A DNA stretch of 64,000 bases, from positions 32,436-96,435 of the forward strand of contig CAVWIN010000011.1 in NCBI GenBank assembly GCA_963755085.1, in the 5' to 3' direction. The translations under genes and the position numbers were made by a program. This document shows positions 41,199 to 50,955 of the stretch, one piece after another. Below the pieces are notes generated by a model that worked only from the letters and a program-made list of their open reading frames with translations, was not told the origin of the DNA and did not search any database. Origin of the DNA: JACVRM01 sp963755085 (lineage in GTDB: Bacteria; Actinomycetota; Thermoleophilia; Gaiellales; Gaiellaceae). The first letter of the stretch is position 1, and every line of letters begins with the position of its first letter.

Positions 41199-41732
41199 AT
41201 GCGGTTACTCGGAGGAGGGGTCCTCGCGGCGCTGGTGGTCGCGGCGACGGCGTTTGCCGCTGCCGCCCCGATCCCGATCCATGCCCTCAAGCGGCCCGCG
41301 CACAACTACGATCAGCTGCCGAAGGTCGCGCGTACGGTCGGCGCCGTCGCCGTCTCGCGGCGCGTCGCGACAGCGCTCGACGCGAAGCACCGCCCATACC
41401 TCGTGTACGTCACGCTGATGAAGGACAAGTCGGTCTGCACGTTGCTCGTGCAGTCGAACTCGTACCGCTCGCGCTGCGCTCCGAGCAGCGTCGTGTTCGA
41501 CCGGACCCGGAAGACGTTCTCCGTGATCAAGGGCCTGATCGGCGGTGTCGCGGCGGACGGCGTGAAGAAGGTCGTCATCGTCGGGGCGTCGGCGAAGAAG
41601 ACGATTCCGCTCACGAAGGACGGCGGCTACATCTATGGGTGCCCGGCGCCGACGAACTGCGCCACCTGGGTGCACGAGGTGCGCGCCTACAACAGCGCCG
41701 GCAAGCTCATCTCGCAAGAGCGCACGCGCTAG
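41199..41732 (+). CDS. Exported hypothetical protein
   Basis: A 177-residue protein with signal peptide LLGGGVLAALVVAATAFAA cleaved before AAPIPIH. The mature part has VTLMKDKSVCTLLVQSNSY, RSRCAPSSVVFDRTRKTF and GGVAADGVKKVVIVGASAK, then GYIYGCPAPTNCATWVHEV. Four cysteines could form two disulfides. The pattern V-A-D-G-V-K-x-V is common in exported Thermoleophilia proteins of unknown role. Start ATG 41199. It converges with the lipoprotein gene at 41750. Confidence 0.65.
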   Translation: MRLLGGGVLAALVVAATAFAAAAPIPIHALKRPAHNYDQLPKVARTVGAVAVSRRVATALDAKHRPYLVYVTLMKDKSVCTLLVQSNSYRSRCAPSSVVFDRTRKTFSVIKGLIGGVAADGVKKVVIVGASAKKTIPLTKDGGYIYGCPAPTNCATWVHEVRAYNSAGKLISQERTR

Positions 41733-41749
41733 CACGGCCCTACGGTCAT

Positions 41750-42061
41750 CTAGTTTCCGAGCGAGCAGCGCGGCAGCACGAGGTAGCGGGGCGTCACGAT
41801 GCACCAGCCGCCCTTGTTCGACGTCCCCGTGCGGATGTAGAGAGACGGCGTCGAACGGGCGATCCCGCAGACGCGCGTGTAGCCCATCGCGCTCATCGCG
41901 CCGAGCTTGCCGTTCTGCTTCCAGCACACGAGCGGGCTCGAGCTGTTCAGGCGCTTCGCGAGATCCGACGCGAGCTCCGCGTTGCCGATCGGACCCGAGC
42001 TGCCGCAGCCGGCCAGAACGCCGACAAGAAGGGCAAGAGAGACGGCTGAGAGGGCTCTCAT
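41750..42061 (-). CDS. Small lipoprotein
   Basis: A 103-residue protein with a lipoprotein signal MRALSAVSLALLVGVLAGC; the lipobox L-A-G-C is clear. The mature part, SSGPIGNAELASDLAKRL, LVCWKQNGKLGAMSAMG and RTGTSNKGGWCIVTPRYL, has four cysteines. Membrane-anchored on the outer face, function unknown. Start ATG 42061. Confidence 0.72.
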   Translation of the reverse strand: MRALSAVSLALLVGVLAGCGSSGPIGNAELASDLAKRLNSSSPLVCWKQNGKLGAMSAMGYTRVCGIARSTPSLYIRTGTSNKGGWCIVTPRYLVLPRCSLGN

Positions 42062-42259
42062 CCGCGGCTCAGGGTAGCGACGGCGCCGGAACCGACCTAG
42101 CCGATTGCCCTGGAGGCCTGGAGCATCCAGGACCCTCCGACCGATCCCGATTGGTCGCAGCCGTGGGCGACGCACGGCTACCTGGCTGACGCTGGCCGCG
42201 CCCGGCTGCTCGCTGACGACCGCGAGAGGCGGCTCGTGCCCCGTTCTTCCCCAGAACGG

Positions 42260-42289
42260 CCGGAGGGCCCGCTCGCGCGGGCCCTCCGG
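42260..42289 (-). terminator. Hairpin terminator after the large secreted protein gene
   Basis: CCGGAGGGCCCGC and GCGGGCCCTCCGG form a 13-bp stem with a TCGC loop, 29 bp beyond the stop of the minus-strand gene at 42318. The 170 bp between here and the lipoprotein start hold no gene. Confidence 0.72.
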
Positions 42290-42317
42290 TTTCATGCGGT
42301 GTCCGCTGTGGTGCCCG

Positions 42318-44712
42318 CTACGCGAGCGCCACCTTGACCGACCGGACCGACGACGCCACCTTCAGGTTCGGGACGCGAACCTGACTGTTCGTCTTCACCG
42401 TGCGGGTGACGACCTGGCGCGTGATCTTGCCGTGTGACTTGCCGACCAGCGTGATACGGAGCTTGGCGGTCTTCGCCGCGCCGTTCACGCGAACCAGCAG
42501 GTAGCGGGTCTTGCTGATCTTGACGACCCGGGCCGAAGCGAGGGTCATCGTCTTCACCGTGATGGACGGTGCCACTACGGTCGGGGTCTGCGAGAAGATC
42601 GCGACCGAGACCGGAGCGGCGACCATGACGGGAGCCGTCGCGGCGGAGGAGCCGGTCGAGCCGGTCGAGCCGGTCGAGCCGGTCGCGCCGCTCGGGGCGG
42701 CCGGCGGAGCCGGCGCGGTGGGGGTCCCACACGCGACACCCGTCGTCGGGTTGAAGTCGACGGAGCGGAAGATGCCGTCGCCACCGTTGCGGGTGCCGAC
42801 GTTCTCCGACACGACGTCGATGCACGAGCCGGTCGTGCTGCGCACGAAGATCCCGGCCATGCCCTTCGCATTCGTGGTGATGTCCACGAAGTTGCGATCA
42901 TTGCTGGTGTTCGCGCCCTGGCCCGTCGTGTCGTACGGCGGGATCACGCGAGCATCAGCTCCGATCGTGGGCACCGAGCCCTGGAAGGCCTGAGCGCTGA
43001 ACTCGACCGCGGCACCGGACACCGGATTACCGAACAGGTCCTTGATCGTCTCGACGCAGAAGGCCTCGTTCGTGCCCTTCCGGATGCAGCTCAGGACCTT
43101 GCTCGACGCGAAGTTCGTCGTCTTGGTGAGCACGTTCGAGGTCTTGTTGCTTCCATCCCAGAGGACCGGCTGGTCCGGGTACACCGCGAGCCCCGTGATC
43201 GTCGCGTGGCCGACCGGAGCCGGGCCGTAGATGTCACAGCGGCCGTTGGAGTCCGGCGTCAGGACGATGCCGTTCGCCGGGTAGTACTTCACGTACGCCT
43301 CACCGTGCTCGTCCGTGTAGACAGCCACGCCCGTCTTGCCCGTGGGCAGCGGGATGGGATGGCCGAGGACGTCCTTGCAGGCGTTGTAGCCACGGGAGTA
43401 GCTCGTGGTGAACGTATCCCAGTAGTCGTAGATGCCTGGCGTCTGCTCGGTCGTGTACACCTCGTCCCCGGAGAACCCGAGGAAGCCGGTGAAGTTGTTC
43501 GAGAAGGCCCCGGCAACGCCCGACGAGTTCCAGCGGTCGAACGGCGGAGCGGCCGGGATTTTAGCCTTGTAGAACGGTGCGTACAGGTTGTGGGCCGTGC
43601 CGGCGCCTGTGCCGTCACGGCTGTAGATCTCGGACTTGTCGGCCTTGGCCAGCGTGCCGACGGTCGAGCCCGCACCGATGTTGACGTCGACGCGCAGCGC
43701 CGGCATCGGGGCATCGCCCGCATCGAGCTTGCCGTCCGACAGGAGCGTCTGATCGGGCCGGATCGGATCGAACGGGCCGAGGGCGGGGAAGACGCCGCCG
43801 AAGATGTTCGAGAACGGTCCGAGGTCAGGATCGCTTTTCGGCGGGGTGCCGAGGCAGTTGTCCACCGACTCTGCTGCTGCGAACTTGTCCACGCAGAAAC
43901 TCGACGTGACATGACCTTCCGAGTTCGTCATGTCGTCGTGGATGTCCCAGCGGGATGAGGCGGCACCCGGGAAGTTGCTGCCGGTGAGCGAGTCGTCGAC
44001 AGCGAAGTGCTGTGCGAGCCACGCCCAGTCGTCAGGCAGGGTGACCGTCGGATGTCCGTACCCGGCAAAATCGAGGCCGAGCGGGAACGTTCCCTTGACG
44101 AGGACGTGGATCAGGCCGAACCCGAAGAAGTTGCCGTCCGGGCCCGCGATCGGGTTGAAGACCCCGTTGCCGGTCGGGTCGCCGAGGTTCGCGCCGGCGG
44201 CCTCGTTGATGACCGGGGCCTGGTCCTGCATCCAGATCACGAGGAACTGGTGCTTCAGGATCGGGTCGAGACCCGGGACCAGCGTCAGCAGGTCGGGGCT
44301 CACGGCGAGCTTGATCACCGCGAGACCCGGCTTCTGCGAGGTCACGTGAACCGACCAGCAGAGCTGCCGGCCGATGATCTGGCCGACGACCGAGCCGTCC
44401 TGATCGTTCAGGAAGACCGGGCCGGAGTGCACCTCATCGACGCCTGACCAGTCCTCGACGCGGAACTTGCCCGACAGCAGGGCGTTCGATGCCGCTCTGC
44501 TGCGAGACCGCCGACACGTCGATGCCGTCGTTGCCGCCGATGCACTTGACGACCTTGACTTCCTCACCGGCCCACGCGAGATACGGAACGTTCGTGGTCT
44601 GCGGGTCCGGTGCGTAGTGATTCTCCGTTGCACCCGCGGAGCCCACGCCGATGGCGAGGACGCCGAGGGCAGCAAGGAGGGCAGCGAGCCCAATACTGAT
44701 GCGAAGTCGCAT
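42318..44712 (-). CDS. Large secreted protein with Ser/Thr/Gly linker and C-terminal stalk, one frameshift
   Basis: An exported protein of about 798 residues. The signal peptide is MRLRISIGLAALLAALGVL then AIGVGSAGA. A frameshift near 44488 divides the first 70 residues (VPYLAWAGEEVKVVKCIGG) from the remainder. The main part has KFRVEDWSGVDEVHSGPVF, DWAWLAQHFAVDDSLTGSN, DDMTNSEGHVTSSFCVDKF and NACKDVLGHPIPLPTGKTG, and a region ETIKDLFGNPVSGAAVEFS like bacterial Ig repeats. A linker of GSTGSTGSTGSS repeats is followed by a beta-rich C-terminus, LRITLVGKSHGKITRQVVT. It probably lies on the cell surface. The start ATG 44712 has GGAGAGGGGGAAGGG directly before it. No enzyme motif was recognised. 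Confidence 0.75.
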
Positions 44713-45116
44713 CCCTTCCCCCTCTCCTAATGCCAAAGAGTTATCCCAACTTTCGAAAGCGTCGCGGCGTTTTCGCCGCGACGGTTATTCCTCACAAATC
44801 CCCCCCTTTCGAACTGCGACCACCCCTCGGGTACCTTCCGAGGGCACGGCTTAAGTTCTAGACCTGGCCCGCGGGTGAATCAAGGCCGCCGGCGGGTAGT
44901 CTTTCGTGTCCAAAAACCCACGCTTTCGGCTGCCCTCGCGGGCCGGCGCCGAGGCTAGTTGAGCCGCGAAGTGCGGCGGCTCGATGAGGTCGTGCCGCAG
45001 CGCCAACCCCAGGTCGTTCTCGCTCGACGCGACGGCGATGTTCCCGAACTAGACGAGGTCGCCGGCGGAGAGCTGCACGTGCCTCCGCCGGCGACCGAAG
45101 CTGACTTGATTACCCG
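44713..45116. other. Intergenic region with leader hairpin
   Basis: About 400 bp separate the large secreted protein gene from the LuxR gene at 45117. A perfect 10-bp stem, CGTCGCGGCG with CGCCGCGACG around a TTTT loop, lies at 44760-44783 and would fall in the 5' leader of the gene to the left. An AT-richer part with AAATCCCCCC follows at about 44800. The right half holds a 92-bp open stretch from TTG 44959 that I do not recognise. No RNA gene or known riboswitch was identified. Confidence 0.45.
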
Positions 45117-45803
45117 TCACGCCGCCTCCACCGCGTCGCGGTCGGCGACGAGCGTCTCCGCTGCGGGGATCGGACGGACGAGGCCGCGGGCGATCGCCCA
45201 GTGGCTCGCCTCGATCCGGTTCCGCACGCCGAGCTTCTTGTACGTGTTCGCCAGGTGGAACTTGATCGTCTGGTCGGTCACCCAGAGGATCTTCGCCACC
45301 TCCCGGTTCGGTCGGCCCTCGGCGACGAGCCGGAGGATCTCCAGCTCGCGGCGGGTCAGGCGGGCGCGTGCACGAGTCGAGGCGTCGATCGAGCCCGTCT
45401 CCTCCAACTGGGCGCGATAGGCCTCGGTCACGACGCGAACGAGCTCGGCGACGGCGAGCCGGCGGTCTACCGCCTCGTAGGCGCCGCCTGCGAAGGCGGC
45501 GTCGATGATGCAGCGGTCCTCGTGCTCGACGAACACAACCGTCACCAGGTCGGGGCAGCGCTTGTGCACCCGGCGAAGGAGCCGGTAGAGCTCATGGTTG
45601 TCGACCTCCTGCTCGAGGCCGACGAGCAGCAGATCGGCAGCGTGCGTGTCCGCGAGCTCGGGCGCCCGGCTGAGGTCTCCCGAGTTGGCGACCACCGACA
45701 CGTCCGAACGCACCAGCGCCGCCGTGACAGCCTGCTGCCAGAGTGGATCCCGATCGATCACCACGGCACGTGCCGCGGCCCGTCTCGACTTCTGGTCCAT
45801 CAT
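45117..45803 (-). CDS. LuxR-family response regulator-like protein
   Basis: A 228-residue regulator starting at ATG 45803 behind GGGAGGG. The N-terminus resembles a receiver, ARAVVIDRDPLWQQAVTAA, with LLLVGLEQEVDNHELYRLL at the place of the phosphorylated aspartate, which here appears to be lost. The LuxR domain reads RARLTRRELEILRLVAEGR, PNREVAKILWVTDQTIKFH and LANTYKKLGVRNRIEASHW. It probably controls neighbouring surface-protein genes without classical phosphorylation. No kinase gene is adjacent. The gap to the right has a mucin-like gene. Confidence 0.82.
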   Translation of the reverse strand: MMDQKSRRAAARAVVIDRDPLWQQAVTAALVRSDVSVVANSGDLSRAPELADTHAADLLLVGLEQEVDNHELYRLLRRVHKRCPDLVTVVFVEHEDRCIIDAAFAGGAYEAVDRRLAVAELVRVVTEAYRAQLEETGSIDASTRARARLTRRELEILRLVAEGRPNREVAKILWVTDQTIKFHLANTYKKLGVRNRIEASHWAIARGLVRPIPAAETLVADRDAVEAA

Positions 45804-45899
45804 GTTCCCTCCCGTTGAAGTGCAACCGCAGGTTCCAGTCCGCATGTGAGCCCGGGCTTCCGATCCCGGCCCGGGTGGAGTGGAGCTCCTGGCGGTGCC

Positions 45900-47111
45900 C
45901 TATCCGGGGCGTTCGAGCGTTGGGCGGCGGCGCCACTCGACGGGCACGGCAACGGCCATGGTCACCCGTGAGGTGAGCCTCGGCCAGAAGATCGCGAGAA
46001 CTGCCGCGAGCGCGGCGACGAGTAGCAGCGCGCCGCCGCCGGAACCGGTGCCCGCGCCGCCGGGCGAGCCGGGCGTGTTGTTCTCCGGAGCGTTCGGCCT
46101 AGGCGGCCACGCGGGTGCCCTCGGTGGGGCGACGGTGCGCGGCAGCGCGTCGGCCGGCGCGACGGGCACGGCAGTCGGCGGCACGAGCGTGACGCCCTGC
46201 GGGGGCACGAAGTCTGCCGCGCTCTGCTTGTACGGCGCCGGCATCGTGGCCGCGCGCGCACGCTGCTCGAGCAGCTTGATGATCGCGTTGCGGCTGAGTG
46301 GCACGAATGCCGCCCTGACCGCCTTCGCGGCGTGGTGGATCACCAGCGGTGGGTACGGCTTCAGCGAAGGCTGCTCTTGTGGCGCGTGAAGGATCGGCGC
46401 GGGGGCTGTGTCGGGGGCCGTGGCGGCGGGCGGAGGCGTCGACGTGGACGGGCCTGGAGACGGTGTGTCCGGCGGGATCGACAACGTGATTGACGTGGTC
46501 GCCGCCGGAGTGTCGGGCGGAATCGACAAGGTGATCGACGTGGTCGGCGCCGGAGGCGGCGCTGCCGTGGCGGGCGCCGGCGCGGGGGGCGCCGTGCTGC
46601 TCGTGGGAACGGGAGGTGGCGTCGGGGACGGCGTGGACGTCGTCGCAGCATTCGTGGTCGTCGACGTCGCGGGCGTCGTCGCGGTCGCGCTTGCCGGATC
46701 CGTGGAGCCGGGCGTCGTCGTCGATCCGGTTGTCGACGAACCGGTTGTCGGCGTCGATGTCGTCGTCCCCGCCGGCGGCTGCGTCGAGCCGTCAGTCGAC
46801 GACGCGGCGGTCGGCGCGGGTGAACCGCTGTCGGTGGCGCTCTCCGTGGTGGATGTGGACGTCGCCGAGCCGGTCGAGGGCGCGGCGGAACTCGAGCTCG
46901 TGTCGCCCGTCGTCGTCTGGCCCGAGGTGGCCGGCGCCGTCGACTGTGTCGTGTCGGTCGAGCCGGCGGTTGCCGCAGCCGGTGCGGATGTGCCGTCGTC
47001 GGCGGCAGCGGGCTGCGCCATCGCGAGCGCGGTGCCGACGGTGCACAAGGCCGCGAGCAGCAAGAGCGCGCTCCGTAAGCTTCCCGACCTCGTTCCTGCT
47101 CTCCCTGTCAC
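45900..47111 (-). CDS. Thr/Ser/Pro/Ala-rich mucin-like surface protein
   Basis: A 403-residue exported protein. The signal peptide is SALLLLAALCTVGTALAMA, cleaved before QPAAADD. Residues 40-230 are almost only T, S, P, A and G (for example TTTGDTSSSSAAPSTGS), with a duplicated unit TTSITLSIPPDTP, also repeated at DNA level near 46470-46535. A folded part follows, YPPLVIHHAAKAVRAAFVP then SRNAIIKLLEQRARAATM, then a Gly/Ser-rich linker and a C-terminal membrane helix, ALLLVAALAAVLAIFWPRL. It resembles an O-glycosylated stalk anchored at the C-terminus. GTG start 47111. It is divergent from the Calx-beta gene, sharing a 288-bp interval. Confidence 0.75.
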   Translation of the reverse strand: MTGRAGTRSGSLRSALLLLAALCTVGTALAMAQPAAADDGTSAPAAATAGSTDTTQSTAPATSGQTTTGDTSSSSAAPSTGSATSTSTTESATDSGSPAPTAASSTDGSTQPPAGTTTSTPTTGSSTTGSTTTPGSTDPASATATTPATSTTTNAATTSTPSPTPPPVPTSSTAPPAPAPATAAPPPAPTTSITLSIPPDTPAATTSITLSIPPDTPSPGPSTSTPPPAATAPDTAPAPILHAPQEQPSLKPYPPLVIHHAAKAVRAAFVPLSRNAIIKLLEQRARAATMPAPYKQSAADFVPPQGVTLVPPTAVPVAPADALPRTVAPPRAPAWPPRPNAPENNTPGSPGGAGTGSGGGALLLVAALAAVLAIFWPRLTSRVTMAVAVPVEWRRRPTLERPG

Positions 47112-47399
47112 AGCACCCCCCCCGGGAACCCGTTCTCAGGCGCCTTCTTATCAGGCAGCGAAGCTCGATACAAGCGTGAAAAGGTGCAGGCTCGCGAAAC
47201 GATAAGGGCCCGGCTGCGCGCGTCCGGAGAGCCGTGAAGCCCACGAGGTCCGTCGTCGAACCTTCCGCCGGAAACATCTAGTCTTCAGATTCGTCGAAGA
47301 CGGTGGCACTATGCGTAACGAGCGGTCCCGGCGCGTGGACCGGCGCCGTGTGCCAGTCCGTGATCCAGAGGGGATCCAACCGGGGGGTACGAGGGTCAG

Positions 47400-50300
47400 A
47401 TGGGGGGAAAGCTGGAACTCGGGATGCGTGCGGTGCTGGCGGCAGCGCTCGCAGGCGCCCTCCTCTTCGGGGTCGTGGAGAAGGTCAACGCCGACCCGAC
47501 CGGCTACACGGTTTCGATCGGCAACGCGCCCGACCAGGCGGAGGGTGACAGCCCCGGCCAGAACCACCTGAGCTTCCCGTTGACCGTCGCGCCCGGAGCG
47601 GCAACGACCGACATCACCGTCACGTACACGGTCAACGGCGGGTCGGCGCAGACGACGACGATTGCGAAGGGGAGCGCGACGGCGCAGCTGCAGATGCCGA
47701 TCCCTGGCAACACGAAGGCAGAGGACGACCAGACCTACACCGTCGACGTCACGAAGGTGGAGTTCGCCGACACGACGGCCGATACCGTCGCGGTCGGGTC
47801 GCCGGCCGAGGGCAAAGGGAAAGTGATCGACGACGACTGGCGGATCGCCGGGCTCGTTTCGGATCCCGCGAACGCGACGGTCACCGAGGCCGGCAACAAG
47901 GTGATCGACTTCCAGATGAAGCTCGTCGACCCCCAGGGCGCCAGCGTCAACGCGCCGCCGAACCACAAGATCACTGTCGACTACGCCGTCGCGGACGGAA
48001 CGCCGGCCGGCCTCGGCAGCGCGGTCAACGGGACGAACTACAGCGTCACCGACCCGGCCGGCAAGGCGAGCGGAACGCTCACGTTCGCGCCGGGGGCGAA
48101 CACCGTCCACGTCAAGGTGCAGAGCCTCGACGACGGCGTCCACGGGCTCGACAAGCATTTCACGGCGGAGATCAAGAACCCGCAGGGGGCGACGTTCGCG
48201 GCCGCTGCGACGACCGGCGAGACCGGGACGATCACCGAGTCCGATGGGCCTCCGACCGGCTACACGGTTTCGATCGGCAACGCGCCCGACCAGGCGGAGG
48301 GTGACAGCCCCGGCCAGAACCACCTCAGCTTCCCGTTGACGGTCGCGCCCGGAGCGGCAACGACCGACATCACCGTCACGTACACGGTCAACGGCGGGTC
48401 GGCGCAGACGACGACGATTGCGAAGGGGAGCGCGACGGCGCAGCTGCAGATGCCGATCCCTGGCAACACGAAGGCAGAGGACGACCAGACCTACACCGTC
48501 GACGTCACGAAGGTGGAGTTCGCCGACACGACGGCCGATACCGTCGCGGTCGGGTCGCCGGCCGAGGGCAAAGGGAAAGTGATCGACGACGACTGGCGGA
48601 TCGCCGGGCTCGTTTCGGATCCCGCGAACGCGACGGTCACCGAGGCCGGCAACAAGGTGATCGACTTCCAGATGAAGCTCGTCGACCCCCAGGGCGCAAG
48701 CGTCAACGCGCCGCCGAACCACAAGATCACTGTCGACTACGCCGTCGCGGACGGAACGCCGGCCGGCCTCGGCAGCGCGGTCAACGGGACGAACTACAGC
48801 GTCACCGACCCGGCCGGCAAGGCGAGCGGAACGCTCACGTTCGCGCCGGGGGCGAACACCGTCCACGTCAAGGTGCAGAGCCTCGACGACGGCGTCTACG
48901 GGCTCGACAAGCATTTCACGGCGGAGATCAAGAACCCGCAGGGGGCGACGTTCGCGGCCGCTGCGACGACCGGCGAGACCGGGACGATCACCGAGTCCGA
49001 GGCGCCTCCGATCGTCGGCCTGTCGGGCTGTACGGGGACGGTCGGGGCAGGCGGGGATGCCGTCTTTACGCTGACCGACTCGTTCGCAAGCCTCGTTGCG
49101 GCGACCTTCGACTGGAAGACCTCCGACGTCTCGACGGTCGCGGGCGACTACGACGGCGGCAGCGGCACGGCGACGATCGCGCCGGGCGACGGCAACCGCA
49201 CGGGCAGGGTCACGATCCACACCCATGTGAACGCGCCGGGCGCCGTAACGCGCACGTTCCAGCTCACGGTCTCGAACGCGCAGCACGCGACGCTCTTGAA
49301 CGGCGTCGACTCGCTCAGCGCGACGTGCGACATCGCCCAGCCCTTGGGGGCCGGCAGCGAGAAGCAGCCGTCGATCCAGCTCACGGATCCCGCGCCGGTC
49401 CCGCAGCCGGGGACGGGATCGACGCCGGTGACCGTGAAGGTGACGCTCAACGCTCCGACCGTGCAGCCAGCGCCGCCGCCGCAGCCGGTGGACGTTCAGT
49501 GGCAGACCCAGCCGGGCACCGCCGTCTCGCCGGCCGACTACAGCGACGCGAACGGCACGCTGCACTGGGACAAGGGCGTGTACGGCGCACAATCATTCAC
49601 CGTGAACGTGAACGCTGCGAACGGCAACGCGACTGCGCCGAAGACGTTCTCGATCAGGTTCATCACCAATTCGGCGGTGTTCGTCGGGGCCTCGGCGGTC
49701 ACGGTGACCGTCGTTCCGCCGGCTGCGCCCCCGGTGCTCGCGACCAGCGATGTGTCGGCGCTGGAGTCGGCCGGCTCGATTCCCGCCGTCGTCTCGCTCG
49801 CACCGGCGGCGACCGGCACCGTCACGGTGAAGTACGCGACCGCGGACGGGACGGCGAAGGCCGGCAGCGACTACTCGGCGGTCAGCGGCACGCTGACCTT
49901 CACCCCGGGGCAGACGTCGAGGACGGTCCCGATCCCGATCTCGAACGACACGACGGTCGAGCCGAACAGGACCTTCACACTCAACCTCTCGGCGCCGACG
50001 GGCGGAGCGACGCTCGGGAGGGCGAGCGCGACGATAACGATCCGCGACGACGACGTCGCGCCGCAGCCGCCGCCGATCGCGAAGACGACCGGTCCCGACA
50101 CCACAGGACCGCAGCCGGTGTCGCCGTCGGGACCCGCGACGGACCAGGCTCATGCGGTGCTCGTGCAGATGCTGAGCGGGCAGAGCCGGGTCGACGCGAA
50201 GGGCTTCGCGCACTACAAGCTGCGCTGCCCGGTTCCGGCCGTGAAGAACTGCCAGGGCACGATCGTGCTCGAAGTGCGCGTCCGGGCGAAGAAGACGCAG

Positions 50301-50570
50301 GCGTCGAAGAAGGCGCCGACGTACAAGACGGTGCAGGTCGGCTCGGGCAAGTTCACGATCGCCGTGAACCGTACGGCCTTGGTCAAGATCAAGGTGTCCA
50401 AGACCGGCCTGTCGCTGCTCAAGGCCTACAAGCGGATGAGGGTCAAGGCGACGGTGCGGGCGAACGACGCGCAGGGCGTGAAGGGCGTCACCGCGTGGAT
50501 CGTGTCCGTCCAGGCACCCCTGCGCTCGCCCACCGTGCCGCCGCACTCGATCACCGTCAAGAACCCGTGA
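47400..50570 (+). CDS. Large Calx-beta domain surface protein
   Basis: A 1056-residue exported protein. The N-terminal hydrophobic part RAVLAAALAGALLFGVVEK suits secretion; ATG 47424 is an alternative start to 47400. Two almost identical 252-residue units follow, each starting TGYTVSIGNAPDQAEGDSP and containing DVTKVEFADTTADTVAVGS, FQMKLVDPQGASVNAPP and TLTFAPGANTVHVKVQSLD. Further Calx-beta domains include YDGGSGTATIAPGDGNRTG and VKYATADGTAKAGSDYSAV, then SGTLTFTPGQTSRTVPIPI. The C-terminal 140 residues form a basic beta-rich stalk, KTVQVGSGKFTIAVNRTAL. Calx-beta folds bind calcium and mediate adhesion. It probably projects from the cell surface. Confidence 0.85.
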   Translation: MGGKLELGMRAVLAAALAGALLFGVVEKVNADPTGYTVSIGNAPDQAEGDSPGQNHLSFPLTVAPGAATTDITVTYTVNGGSAQTTTIAKGSATAQLQMPIPGNTKAEDDQTYTVDVTKVEFADTTADTVAVGSPAEGKGKVIDDDWRIAGLVSDPANATVTEAGNKVIDFQMKLVDPQGASVNAPPNHKITVDYAVADGTPAGLGSAVNGTNYSVTDPAGKASGTLTFAPGANTVHVKVQSLDDGVHGLDKHFTAEIKNPQGATFAAAATTGETGTITESDGPPTGYTVSIGNAPDQAEGDSPGQNHLSFPLTVAPGAATTDITVTYTVNGGSAQTTTIAKGSATAQLQMPIPGNTKAEDDQTYTVDVTKVEFADTTADTVAVGSPAEGKGKVIDDDWRIAGLVSDPANATVTEAGNKVIDFQMKLVDPQGASVNAPPNHKITVDYAVADGTPAGLGSAVNGTNYSVTDPAGKASGTLTFAPGANTVHVKVQSLDDGVYGLDKHFTAEIKNPQGATFAAAATTGETGTITESEAPPIVGLSGCTGTVGAGGDAVFTLTDSFASLVAATFDWKTSDVSTVAGDYDGGSGTATIAPGDGNRTGRVTIHTHVNAPGAVTRTFQLTVSNAQHATLLNGVDSLSATCDIAQPLGAGSEKQPSIQLTDPAPVPQPGTGSTPVTVKVTLNAPTVQPAPPPQPVDVQWQTQPGTAVSPADYSDANGTLHWDKGVYGAQSFTVNVNAANGNATAPKTFSIRFITNSAVFVGASAVTVTVVPPAAPPVLATSDVSALESAGSIPAVVSLAPAATGTVTVKYATADGTAKAGSDYSAVSGTLTFTPGQTSRTVPIPISNDTTVEPNRTFTLNLSAPTGGATLGRASATITIRDDDVAPQPPPIAKTTGPDTTGPQPVSPSGPATDQAHAVLVQMLSGQSRVDAKGFAHYKLRCPVPAVKNCQGTIVLEVRVRAKKTQASKKAPTYKTVQVGSGKFTIAVNRTALVKIKVSKTGLSLLKAYKRMRVKATVRANDAQGVKGVTAWIVSVQAPLRSPTVPPHSITVKNP
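47496..49007 (+). repeat. Nearly identical 756-bp tandem duplication
   Basis: Unit 1 is 47496-48251 and unit 2 is 48252-49007, exactly 252 codons each. I see only about four base differences, such as CCTGAGC/CCTCAGC and GTCCACGGG/GTCTACGGG. Both lie in frame in the Calx-beta gene. Confidence 0.92.
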
Positions 50571-50615
50571 CCGATTCGTCGGCCGGCCGCGTGCCGACGA
50601 CACCGGGCGAACTGG

Positions 50616-50738
50616 ATGTGGCTCACCGTGATCGCGATCGGGCTGGCCGCGATCGCGTACGTCGCCGCGCGCCGAGTCGCGTCGCGTAAGAGGCGCACGC
50701 CGTCCGACACCGACAGGGTGTGCGGACGGAACTGCTGA
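50616..50738 (+). CDS. Small single-pass membrane protein
   Basis: A 40-residue ORF, MWLTVIAIGLAAIAYVAAR, then RVASRKRRTPSDTDR and VCGRNC. One membrane helix with a strongly basic inner side is typical of real small membrane proteins. Its 3' end overlaps the next gene by 19 bp. It lies 45 bp after the Calx-beta gene. Confidence 0.5.
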   Translation: MWLTVIAIGLAAIAYVAARRVASRKRRTPSDTDRVCGRNC

Positions 50739-50929
50739 GGAGTCGGAGCGTCACCGCATGGCGGCGCGAGCAGCTGGCCGCAAGCGGCTTCCCCCTTCCG
50801 CTCGCAGCGGCAGTCGCGTCCGACCCCGGGTTCGACATCCACGCGCTGATCGAGCTGGTGGAGCGAGGCTGCCCACCCGACGTGGCCGCACGGATCCTCG
50901 CGCCGTTCGACACAGGGACGGCGGCGTGA
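50720..50929 (+). CDS. Conserved small hypothetical protein
   Basis: A 69-residue soluble protein starting at GTG 50720: RTELLRSRSVTAWRREQLA, then ASGFPLPLAAAVASDPGFD, IHALIELVERGCPPDVAAR and ILAPFD. The W-R-x-E-Q-L and L-I-E-L-V-E-R-G-C-P-P parts recall small helical proteins frequent in Thermoleophilia. Function unknown. Its stop lies 27 bp before the sigma factor start. Confidence 0.65.
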   Translation: MRTELLRSRSVTAWRREQLAASGFPLPLAAAVASDPGFDIHALIELVERGCPPDVAARILAPFDTGTAA

Positions 50930-50955
50930 ACGCTGCGGCGCCTACGGTTGGGGCC

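Noticed and set aside
44959..45420. 153-codon plus-strand frame
   Set aside because: Its right two thirds are antisense to the LuxR domain. The first 30 codons have no match that I recognise and no ribosome site.
47303..47571. Plus-strand frames at the Calx-beta gene start
   Set aside because: They overlap the signal peptide of the large gene in other frames and have no recognisable features.
47151..49592. 813-codon open frame on the minus strand
   Set aside because: It is the shadow of the Calx-beta gene, repeats with the same 756-bp period, and is rich in R, D and V as expected from antisense high-GC DNA.
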